A stretch of DNA of 13,760 nucleotides from Candidatus Microgenomates bacterium (GTDB lineage: Bacteria > Patescibacteriota > Microgenomatia > Levybacterales > JACOYD01). Within the stretch, counting starts at the first letter, position 1. The number at the start of each line of letters is the position of its first letter. This document shows, one piece after another, positions 1 to 6,190 of the stretch. A model generated the notes under the pieces. It was not told the DNA's origin, made no database searches, and saw nothing but the letters and a program-made list of their open reading frames with translations. Both the position numbers and the translations under genes were made by a program. Location of the stretch: the NCBI GenBank assembly GCA_016182055.1, contig JACOYD010000028.1, positions 1 through 13,760 on the forward strand. The letters are read 5' to 3'.

Positions 1-91
1 CCCCCATTGGTTCTATTTTGGTTTTTGGATCCCCAGGATAAACCGGAGTGTCTTCATTTAACGAAACTGATAAATCGATAATTTTACTCAT
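1..91 (-). CDS. Cyclase-family protein (kynurenine formamidase-like), N-terminal fragment
   Basis: The first 30 codons of a minus-strand gene that runs off the left edge. It begins ATG at 91 and reads MSKIIDLSVSLNED followed by TPVYPGDPKTKIEPMG. The pattern of an early IIDLS strand followed by TPVYPGDP is the N-terminal signature of the cyclase family (PF04199), which includes bacterial kynurenine formamidase KynB and other metal-dependent amidohydrolases. The HxGTHxD metal site would lie beyond the window, so catalytic competence cannot be judged. A GAGG Shine-Dalgarno-like sequence at 104-107 sits 12 nt upstream, and an in-frame TAG between it and the ATG rules out a start at the ATG just before it. 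The substrate is unknown; kynurenine formamidase is only one of several roles in this family. Confidence 0.72.
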   Translation of the reverse strand, partial: MSKIIDLSVSLNEDTPVYPGDPKTKIEPMG

Positions 92-218
92 CTAATTTAT
101 GTACCTCATTTAGGCCTTCTTCATCAAACTCAAATACTTTTTCATCACTCGCCACCACTAAATTTCATAATTGCAAAATATATTCGTTTAACTCAAGCTT
201 ACAACTCTCGTTAAACAA
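84..218 (-). other. Short reading frame interrupted by one UGA, possible gene remnant
   Basis: On the minus strand, a frame from a TTG at 218 to a TAA at 84-86 is open except for one TGA at 165-167. The part after the TGA can start at GTG 158 and gives 24 residues, VVASDEKVFEF then DEEGLNEVHKLDE, acidic and protein-like. Its stop overlaps the ATG of the cyclase-family gene. It may be the decayed 3' end of a lost gene, a leader peptide coupled to the next gene, or chance. No start with a good ribosome site is visible, and I recognise no family. Confidence 0.18.
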
Positions 219-269
219 TTATGTAATCAAAATATTATTGATAAGTTGTAAGCTAGAGTATTTTGATTA
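191..269. repeat. Two interleaved inverted repeats (pseudoknot-like)
   Basis: The arms at 191-206 and 244-259 are inverted repeats, 15 of 16 pairs matching and 11 of them contiguous (196-206 with 244-254). A second pair, 224-234 and 259-269, is a perfect 11-bp inverted repeat. One arm of the second pair lies in the loop of the first and the other directly after it, the topology of an H-type pseudoknot. The structure lies between the GNAT stop (282) and the cyclase-family start (91), so it would be in the 3' UTR of one and the 5' leader of the other. No T-tract follows it, so it is not a standard intrinsic terminator. Confidence 0.6.
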
Positions 270-281
270 TAATCGCATTTT

Positions 282-749
282 TCATTTTTCTCTTCCTGGA
301 TATCTTACTTTATTAAATGACCATTTTTTTTGAATCCATTTTTTAACTGCTTCAAATAACATTAGATCTAATCCTTTTCCAAATGCCTCCTGTGTTACCC
401 ACATAAATATATCTACATCTGTACCCTCATTCCTTGATGGAAGAATATAGACACAACCTAAATATTCTTTGGCATCAAGACTAGTCACTTTATAAGTAAA
501 AGAGGACCTCATTTGAAATTCTTTTTGGTGCCACCCTAGATCTATTAAGTCTTGTTTTCTGGTTAAATCCGGAGAAGGCCAGGTAGATCTTTCACCAAAA
601 ACACCTCTGAGATGATCTAAAGAATTCATAATAGCTTGATAATCTTGGTCCACATCATCAATCGTTAAGGGTGATAATTTAAATTGATCTGTTGCCAGAA
701 TTCCCGGGATTTCAAAATCTTTAGGGACTATCGATTTTTTAATTGCCAT
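282..749 (-). CDS. GNAT-family N-acetyltransferase
   Basis: A 155-residue protein resembling small GNAT-fold acetyltransferases, which transfer an acetyl group from acetyl-CoA to an amine. The N-terminal half carries FKLSPLTIDDVDQDYQAI and LDHLRGVFGERSTWP, a recurrent pattern in an uncharacterised GNAT subfamily. The core strand EYLGCVYILP (about 96-105) and VDIFMWVTQEAFGKGLD (about 112-128) correspond to the beta4-beta5 region and the acetyl-CoA binding turn. The classic Q/RxxGxG/A motif is degenerate (EAFGKGL). The C-terminus, NKVRYPGREK, is abrupt and may be slightly short. The ATG at 749 is the only sensible start: an in-frame TGA lies 7 nt upstream and there is no clear Shine-Dalgarno. 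A 27-nt gap separates it from the dehydrogenase. The substrate is unknown and the peptidoglycan link is only positional. Confidence 0.75.
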   Translation of the reverse strand: MAIKKSIVPKDFEIPGILATDQFKLSPLTIDDVDQDYQAIMNSLDHLRGVFGERSTWPSPDLTRKQDLIDLGWHQKEFQMRSSFTYKVTSLDAKEYLGCVYILPSRNEGTDVDIFMWVTQEAFGKGLDLMLFEAVKKWIQKKWSFNKVRYPGREK

Positions 750-776
750 AGGAGAATCATAATATCTTCATAGATT

Positions 777-1730
777 TCATGGATTAACAACATTTTGAGG
801 TTTTCCTTTTAAGAAAGCTTCTATATTCCCAATAAAACTTTCTTGCTGTCCTATTCTTGTTTCTTTTGTAACGTATGCTATTGGTGGATAGATAATGCAG
901 TTTTTGTGTTTTGATAACTTTCTTAAATCAGACTCACTCATTTCGTCTGAATGATCGAGGATAAATGTAAAGTCATTTTTCAAAAGTTTTCTATTTAATG
1001 CATTTATATCAACTAATTCCATTGGTGAGGTGTTAATAACAACAGCACCCTTTTTTATCTTTGTGATTCTTTTTGTGTTGAGGAAGTTTTCTGTATCTTT
1101 ATTGAAAGCAAAGTTGAGCGAAAGAAAGTCGCTTTGGGCAATTAACGTATCGGCGTCTTGATAAGCGATTCCTTTCGCTTCGGCATCTTTCTTCCTGTGT
1201 TGTGACCAATATCGAACATCAGCACCAAAAGCAAGAGCAATATTTGCAACAGCTTTTCCAATCCTTCCCAAACCAAGAATACCAAAAACTTTATCTTTTA
1301 TTTCGATAACCGAAAATTCCGCTTCTGAATAATTGCCTTCTCTTGCCTGGTTTTTTCCTCGTTCGAGTTCTCGTATATGTTCAAGTATTGCAGCAAAAAC
1401 AAATTCTGCTACTGCCTCTTTGGTGGTATTTCCGTCAAGATTGGATACAGTTACTTTTTTCTTTTTGGCATAGACAACATCAACAGTGCCATACGCAATT
1501 GAAAAAGTACCAAGATACGTAAGCTTCGGAGCGCTGTCAAAATGATCTTTTGCAACTTTTATACCAAAGCCTACAAGTAGACAATCTGCATCGGCAAGTT
1601 CTTTCTGGATATCAGGACTATCTTTGGGAAGGGTAACTATTTTTTCACCAAGATTGCGTATCTTTTTCCAATAATAAGAATCTAAGCGGGCATCCGAAAT
1701 ACCAACCATGAGGATTTTTTTAAATTTCAT
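777..1730 (-). CDS. D-2-hydroxyacid dehydrogenase homologue lacking the catalytic triad
   Basis: At 317 residues this has the usual length of D-isomer-specific 2-hydroxyacid dehydrogenases, which reduce 2-oxoacids with NAD(P)H. The Rossmann motif GLGRIG is at 153-158. The NLDGNTTKEAVAEF segment (98-110) matches the family signature preceding the cofactor domain. After the second beta strand comes YWSQHRKK (174-181), with no acidic residue and several basic ones, which hints at NADP(H). The catalytic residues are changed. The Arg of the usual NT(A/S)RG motif is Pro236 (NTSPMELVD, 233-241), the His of PHIA is Pro283 (YPPIAYVT), and the usual Glu of DVFE aligns with Asp262. I checked the Pro codons (CCA) on the nucleotide sequence. 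The reading frame is intact. The start abuts the FemAB stop and has AAAGGG 7 nt upstream. It is probably a cofactor-binding pseudoenzyme or an enzyme with different chemistry. Confidence 0.82.
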   Translation of the reverse strand: MKFKKILMVGISDARLDSYYWKKIRNLGEKIVTLPKDSPDIQKELADADCLLVGFGIKVAKDHFDSAPKLTYLGTFSIAYGTVDVVYAKKKKVTVSNLDGNTTKEAVAEFVFAAILEHIRELERGKNQAREGNYSEAEFSVIEIKDKVFGILGLGRIGKAVANIALAFGADVRYWSQHRKKDAEAKGIAYQDADTLIAQSDFLSLNFAFNKDTENFLNTKRITKIKKGAVVINTSPMELVDINALNRKLLKNDFTFILDHSDEMSESDLRKLSKHKNCIIYPPIAYVTKETRIGQQESFIGNIEAFLKGKPQNVVNP

Positions 1731-2738
1731 CTAATATCCCTTTCTTATTCTAATTATACTTTCAATTAAAAAAGTCTTCCAATACCAGGGGCTTAATGGT
1801 AAATCTTGGGCGTGGATGAAATTGATTCTTCTTCCGCCAAAGCCGGTCTTAAACAAGGTCAGACCTTGCCAGGGATGATGTGGTTTTGATGGGGGAACCA
1901 CTCCCCAAAAATTATAAATCTTCTTGCCCCTCCTTTTAGCTTCTTTAATCGCCTCCCACTGGACTAAATAAGAAGGGGAGAGGTGCTCAAATTTGGGGTC
2001 GGTGGCTCCATGATGGTAAACAGCTAAATTGCCGTAAAATATCACCAAGGCCCCGGAAATTATCTTTTTTTTATACCGCGCTAAAAACAACTCTGCCTGT
2101 CCATCCTTTTTAAACACCTCAATTTCTTCTCTAATCCCCCCGTGGGGGACAAAGCCGTGTTTTTGAGCAGTTTTTTCATAAAGTCGGAGAAAAGCCTCAA
2201 GCTCTCTGATTGAGCTTGCTTTAATAATTTCCAGACTCAACTTCTCCCCCTTCTTAACTAAATAGCGGGTGGTTTTTCTCATGCTTTTTAACAACTCTTC
2301 TTCGGTTTTATCCAAATCCAAAACCCAGGCATTCTCTGCATCCATATTATGAATTGGCGAATTGCGAAATCCCTGTTTTTGTAAAAAGTTAATATCAAAT
2401 TCCTCTGGCAGTAGCGGCGACATCCGAATAAAATCAATCCGGTCCGTCCGGGCCATCTTCATAATTCCACCTAACAACCTAGGAAATTGCTTTTTGAAAT
2501 TTGCTAGCAACGGTCCATGCCGCAAGTGGAAGTAATTGCCGCGTCTAGCCCTAATTTCAACAATCTGACAAATTCCAACCATCTTTCTTCCCTCATAAAT
2601 ACCCAACCGCCAAACCCTGTGCCCCAATCTCTCTTGCACCTCTCCCCAACTCCAACTTTGGAAAAACGGCTGATATGATTGGGAAAGCAAAAACCCTTCC
2701 CACTTCTTTTTATCTTTAATAACAGTTATCTTCAACAT
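1731..2738 (-). CDS. FemAB-family peptidoglycan aminoacyltransferase
   Basis: A 335-residue protein of the FemA/FemB/FemX family, which in known cases transfers an amino acid from aminoacyl-tRNA onto the stem peptide of lipid II or UDP-MurNAc-pentapeptide to build the cross-bridge. Two GNAT-like halves are visible. The first carries PFFQSWSWGEVQERLGH (24-40) and the FHLRHGPLL strand (70-78). The second carries KSMRKTTRYLVKKGEK (151-166), YGNLAVYHHGATDP (235-248), the LSPSYLVQWEAIKEAK helix (253-268) and IYNFWGV (274-280). The long antiparallel coiled-coil arm of Staphylococcus FemA is not evident, so it is closer to the short FemX type. It starts 4 nt after the DegT stop with no clear Shine-Dalgarno, and its TAG at 1731-1733 abuts the next ATG. 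The amino acid transferred cannot be read from sequence. A different lipid or glycan acceptor is possible. Confidence 0.86.
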   Translation of the reverse strand: MLKITVIKDKKKWEGFLLSQSYQPFFQSWSWGEVQERLGHRVWRLGIYEGRKMVGICQIVEIRARRGNYFHLRHGPLLANFKKQFPRLLGGIMKMARTDRIDFIRMSPLLPEEFDINFLQKQGFRNSPIHNMDAENAWVLDLDKTEEELLKSMRKTTRYLVKKGEKLSLEIIKASSIRELEAFLRLYEKTAQKHGFVPHGGIREEIEVFKKDGQAELFLARYKKKIISGALVIFYGNLAVYHHGATDPKFEHLSPSYLVQWEAIKEAKRRGKKIYNFWGVVPPSKPHHPWQGLTLFKTGFGGRRINFIHAQDLPLSPWYWKTFLIESIIRIRKGY

Positions 2739-2742
2739 ATAA

Positions 2743-3960
2743 TTAGCCGTTTTTCTTAAAATATTCCTGCATTGTTTCTTTTATGTTCATTCTGGGATAA
2801 GTCGGCAAGTTAAGCGAGGCGCGGGCCAGCGCCTCTGCTTTGGGACAGCTGCCAGGCGTATAGCCGATTTTGGCAAGATTTACTCCTTCAGGATCAATAA
2901 TATTGGCATACCAGCGGCCAAGCAGAATCCCTTTTTCTTTAAAAAAGCTGTAAATGGAGGAAACATTGCCTGTTTCTATATTATAGCGAAGGATAATGTC
3001 GCCACTGTCAAACTGCGGAAGTTTTATCGGTAAAGACGAAAGTTTCTTGCTATAAAATTCGGCTATCTGCCTGCGTTTCTTATTAAAGGCGGCCAGTTTT
3101 TTTACTTGATTGCCAGCCAGCAGACTTTGAGCACAGGAGAGTTTGCTTGGCAAAAATGCCGGTCTTTCCCCCTGATATTCTTCTTTTGCCACCGGCTTAT
3201 CGAGAAAACCCAACTTTTGAAAAACAATTAAAATAATTTTACCAATGCCAATTGTATTATAAAGCGGCAAAATAAAGCTGAAGGCAATTGGGTGAAAAAG
3301 CTGGGTAAATATTTTTGTCAGCGAGGTAAACTGGAGATTTTTTTGAAAATTACGAAGAAGTTTGGCCGTTTTTTTGCTGTTGGTAATTACCATGCCGCCT
3401 GAAACACTGGATATTACTTTATCTCTGCCAAAACTAAAAAAAGCCGCCTCGCCAAAGGTGCCAATCTTTTTCCCTCCGGCAGTAGCTCCCAAGGCATGAG
3501 CACAATCTTCAATGACAATAAGCTTATGCTTGCTGGCTACTTTCTTAATCTTTTCCATATTGGCCGAAATACCAAAGGTATGCTGGATAATAATTGCCCG
3601 GCTACGCCGGGTAATCTTTTTTTTCAAATCAGCAATATCAATGTTGCCGACGTCATCAACATCAACAAATATTGGCTTTGCTCCTGCCCAAATAATTGAG
3701 TTTGGTACGGCTACGCAGGTAAATGCCTGCATCAATATTTCATCGTTTGACTTTATTCCCAACGCCTTCACTAAAGCATAAAGAGCCGATCTGCCGCTAT
3801 CAAATGAAACAGCATAACCTACTTGAAAATAACGCCTAAACCAATCCTCCAGACTTTTTATGGCACTGCCCCTCATCCAGCGCCAGGGAGTCAATAAAAT
3901 CTTAAGCGCTAAAAATACGTCATCTGCTTGGGCATTTGGTGAAAGTGAAATTGCTATCAT
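2743..3960 (-). CDS. DegT/DnrJ/EryC1/StrS-family PLP aminotransferase
   Basis: A 405-residue fold-type I PLP enzyme of the sugar aminotransferase family. The substrate-entry motif VSFDSGRSALYALVKALG is at 51-68 and FTCVAVPNSIIWAGAKP at 80-96. The cofactor Asp is in VIEDCAHALGA (149-159, D152). The Schiff-base lysine is K181 in FFSFGRDKVISSVSGG (174-189). The HTFG motif at 127-130 is also typical. The members I know aminate keto-sugar nucleotides for cell-surface glycans; the sugar here is unknown. The N-terminus (ISLSPNAQADDVFLALK) agrees with related proteins and supports the ATG at 3960, although no Shine-Dalgarno is present and the leader is extremely AT-rich. It lies between murF and femAB, suggesting a cell-envelope amino-sugar or side-chain role, but no nucleotide-sugar dehydratase is nearby to supply a ketosugar. 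Confidence 0.88.
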   Translation of the reverse strand: MIAISLSPNAQADDVFLALKILLTPWRWMRGSAIKSLEDWFRRYFQVGYAVSFDSGRSALYALVKALGIKSNDEILMQAFTCVAVPNSIIWAGAKPIFVDVDDVGNIDIADLKKKITRRSRAIIIQHTFGISANMEKIKKVASKHKLIVIEDCAHALGATAGGKKIGTFGEAAFFSFGRDKVISSVSGGMVITNSKKTAKLLRNFQKNLQFTSLTKIFTQLFHPIAFSFILPLYNTIGIGKIILIVFQKLGFLDKPVAKEEYQGERPAFLPSKLSCAQSLLAGNQVKKLAAFNKKRRQIAEFYSKKLSSLPIKLPQFDSGDIILRYNIETGNVSSIYSFFKEKGILLGRWYANIIDPEGVNLAKIGYTPGSCPKAEALARASLNLPTYPRMNIKETMQEYFKKNG

Positions 3961-3970
3961 AAAATAATTT

Positions 3971-4020
3971 TAAGTTTTAAATTTTTAGTTTTCATTGAAA
4001 ATTTCAAATTTTAAATTAAA
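3971..4020. repeat. AT-rich inverted repeat at the murF / DegT junction
   Basis: The 50-nt gap and its flanks are almost pure A+T. Arms 3979-3994 and 3996-4011 form an inverted repeat with 13 matches, one G-T position and two mismatches around a one-base centre. The block reaches into murF and encodes its last residues (ELKFLI). It could separate the mur block from the DegT-FemAB block, or carry an AT-rich promoter for DegT, but I see no convincing paired -35 and -10 boxes and no GC stem for a terminator. Confidence 0.45.
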
Positions 4021-5501
4021 AATTTTAATTCCAATGGTATTCTTCCTTCCAAAAGAATAACCGTTTTTCCCTTGATACAACGTTTAACCGCCAATAGTAA
4101 CTCTTCTCGTTTTGGGACAAGAAAATTTTTCATATCAAACTTAGTAGTCATTAATCCTTCACTAACAGGTTTTGCAAAATTATTGCTTGTCAAAATAACC
4201 ACATCGCATATTGTACCAATTTTTTGTCCAAGCTGTTTATGAAGGTCATAAGATTTTCCACCTAACTCTATAATACCGGCAGTAACTAAAATTTTAAGGC
4301 CGGGGTAGGTTTTAAGTACTAAAAGCGCCGCATTAAAGCCGGCCGGATTGGCATTAAATGAGTCGTCAAGAATTGTCATATTTCCTTTTTGCAAAATTTT
4401 CAATCCCAAAAAAGGCAGACTCTTTTTTATGCTGCTTTTAATTTTTTCTTTGGAAACACCAAGATTTTTAGATACAGCCGCCGCCGCCGCAAGATTTGCC
4501 CCAAATGGAACTATTCTAACTTTTATATCAGTTGATTTATAAACATGTGTTTTAACTGTTATTTTTTTAACCAATGATAAAACGTTAGCATCATCGCCAT
4601 TGATGATTGCCAGACCGTCTTTAGGAAGAGCTGCCAAAAGTTCAAATTTGGCTTCTTTGGTATTTTCCAGACTTCCAAAAAGAGACAGGTGCTGTTCGTT
4701 AATACCTGTTAAAACGCCGATTTTGGGTTTTACCATGTCGCAAATTTTGGCAATTTCGCCCCGTTTATAGGCCCCCATTTCCACCACAAAAATCTGGTGC
4801 TCTTTGGCAATACTACCTAAAATCAGTTTGGCAATAGCCAGGTCTGTGTTGACCGAACGGGGAGTTTTTAAGACTGTGAATTTTTCCGCAAGAAAAGAGG
4901 CAATAAGCTCTTTTGTCAGCGACTTGCCGTAACTGCCGGTAACGCCAATCACTGTGAGATTTTTCATGCTTTCAATTCTGCGCTTGGCACTTTCCACCAG
5001 AAATATTTTTGTAAAAAATACCGGCAGGAAAGTTGCCAAAACAAAAAGCGAAATTGTAATAAAGATTAACCTGTCAATAACAACAATACTTACTGGTATA
5101 GGCAGTGGCAAAATAATAAGCAGCCAAAAAACGGTCATAAATGTCAGCACCGAAATGAGCGTAGCCCTTAGAGTAAATTGAGGACGACGAAAAGTCCTCT
5201 TTAATATTTGCCTTAAAATTTCTTTGGTATTGAGCAAAAATACCAAAGTTGCCAGCACCAAAAAAACCGGCCGGGTAAAATTAACATAAGCCAGCGGTAC
5301 TGCCGCAACCAGCAGCCAAAACAAGACAGAGCTTCGATTAACCATCAACCGCCTGCCCTCGTTTGTTTCTTTAAGATGCACAAACAACCTGTCCAGCCGG
5401 TATTCTTTTATCTGCCAAAGCCAGATGAAATTAAGGGTATTTAGCAAGACCCGTACTATAAAAGAGACTGCCAAAAGTAAAAAAAGAAGATAGTAAATCA
5501 T
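4011..5501 (-). CDS. murF: Membrane-anchored MurF-like Mur ligase
   Basis: MurF adds D-Ala-D-Ala to UDP-MurNAc-tripeptide with ATP. This 496-residue protein has MurF hallmarks from about 181 on. They are the P-loop VTGSYGKS (187-194, K193), VVEMGAYKRGEI (239-250, E241), NEQHLSLFGSLENTKEAKFEL (268-288) with H271 and the lysine to be carbamylated K285, the DDSFNANPAGF motif (379-389) and GIIELG (409-414). The first 170 residues are instead a membrane domain with hydrophobic segments near 1-28, 58-73, 76-92, 112-132 and 140-168. The usual N-terminal UDP-binding domain is absent. The central domain is also short between 310 and 335, and the C-terminal KGSR-type motif is LLEGR. The ATG overlaps the hydrolase stop (ATGA). 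The ligase could act at the membrane, possibly on a lipid-linked or membrane-channelled substrate, which is inference. MurF is the best assignment because of the FNANP motif. Confidence 0.84.
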   Translation of the reverse strand: MIYYLLFLLLAVSFIVRVLLNTLNFIWLWQIKEYRLDRLFVHLKETNEGRRLMVNRSSVLFWLLVAAVPLAYVNFTRPVFLVLATLVFLLNTKEILRQILKRTFRRPQFTLRATLISVLTFMTVFWLLIILPLPIPVSIVVIDRLIFITISLFVLATFLPVFFTKIFLVESAKRRIESMKNLTVIGVTGSYGKSLTKELIASFLAEKFTVLKTPRSVNTDLAIAKLILGSIAKEHQIFVVEMGAYKRGEIAKICDMVKPKIGVLTGINEQHLSLFGSLENTKEAKFELLAALPKDGLAIINGDDANVLSLVKKITVKTHVYKSTDIKVRIVPFGANLAAAAAVSKNLGVSKEKIKSSIKKSLPFLGLKILQKGNMTILDDSFNANPAGFNAALLVLKTYPGLKILVTAGIIELGGKSYDLHKQLGQKIGTICDVVILTSNNFAKPVSEGLMTTKFDMKNFLVPKREELLLAVKRCIKGKTVILLEGRIPLELKFLI

Positions 5502-6190
5502 TTTTCAAGAAACGGCAGAATTTTTTCTACAAACACGTGCGGCATGGTATAGGGAAAATTGTGGCGGGCGCCTAAAACCAGAATAAGCTTGGAATTTTTA
5601 ATTTTTTGCCGCATGTACTCCCCGTCGGCTGGGGGAATAATAAAATCATTTTCCCCCCAAACAAGAAGCACAGGTATCATAATTTTTGGCAGATAGTCTG
5701 ACAAATCCTTGACTATCACATTTTGGAAAGTTTTTTTAAGCTTCCCTGCTTTGTAGTAATCAAACTCGCCGGCTACCCGATACAAAAGTTTTCGCAAAAA
5801 ATCGCTTCGTACCCAACCGGCATATTTGGCCAGAAAAAAGGCGATTTGAGAACGAAGCGGTAGCGGATGGCGAATTCCGGCGGCTCCCGTCAAAACCAAA
5901 CCGGTCAAATTTTTGGGCTGCAAACTGGCCAAAAGTATGGCAATTCTTCCACCAAAGGAATGTCCAATCATAATATATTTTCCCTTAATGTTTTTTCTGA
6001 TAAAAGACTTGGTAAAAGTTAAATAATCATCAAGTGTTAATGCAACTTTGGGCAAAGGTTGCCCGCCAAAACCGGGCAGGTCCGGGGCAAAAACGGAAAA
6101 ACCGCTCTTTTGCAAAAGTTCTTTGACTTCCTGGTATACCATGCCATTAACTCCCCAACCGTGAAGAATAAGTATTGTTGGTTTTTTCAT
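5498..6190 (-). CDS. Alpha/beta hydrolase
   Basis: A 230-residue alpha/beta-hydrolase-fold protein with an apparently intact catalytic triad. The oxyanion segment LHGWG is at 9-13, the nucleophile elbow GHSFGG at 76-81 (Ser78), the acid in WGENDFIIP at 178-186 (Asp182) and the histidine in GARHNFPY at 207-214 (His210). APDLPGFG (35-42) is the usual strand-turn before the elbow. A short lid region lies near 107-160. No signal peptide or membrane segment is seen, so it is cytoplasmic. It overlaps the glmR-like gene by 4 nt at its start (ATGA) and murF by 4 nt at its end (ATGA), so the three are probably translationally coupled. The substrate (ester, thioester, amide or peptide) cannot be told from sequence; a cell-envelope precursor is suggested only by position. 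Confidence 0.87.
   Translation of the reverse strand: MKKPTILILHGWGVNGMVYQEVKELLQKSGFSVFAPDLPGFGGQPLPKVALTLDDYLTFTKSFIRKNIKGKYIMIGHSFGGRIAILLASLQPKNLTGLVLTGAAGIRHPLPLRSQIAFFLAKYAGWVRSDFLRKLLYRVAGEFDYYKAGKLKKTFQNVIVKDLSDYLPKIMIPVLLVWGENDFIIPPADGEYMRQKIKNSKLILVLGARHNFPYTMPHVFVEKILPFLEK

Noticed and set aside
165..167. UGA as a recoded glycine codon
   Set aside because: UGA ends murF's upstream neighbour, glmR and the nucleotidyltransferase in ATGA overlaps, so it is a stop in this genome.
777..1730. VanH-type D-lactate dehydrogenase giving D-Ala-D-Lac walls
   Set aside because: The catalytic Arg and His are both Pro, and no VanA-type ligase or VanX is in the window.
3496..3781. Plus-strand open frames antisense to the DegT gene
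   Set aside because: They overlap a strongly supported gene and resemble no protein family; the same holds for other plus-strand frames in the window.
3961..4010. Intrinsic terminator or sigma-70 promoter between murF and DegT
   Set aside because: There is no GC-rich stem and no correctly spaced pair of promoter boxes, only general AT-richness.
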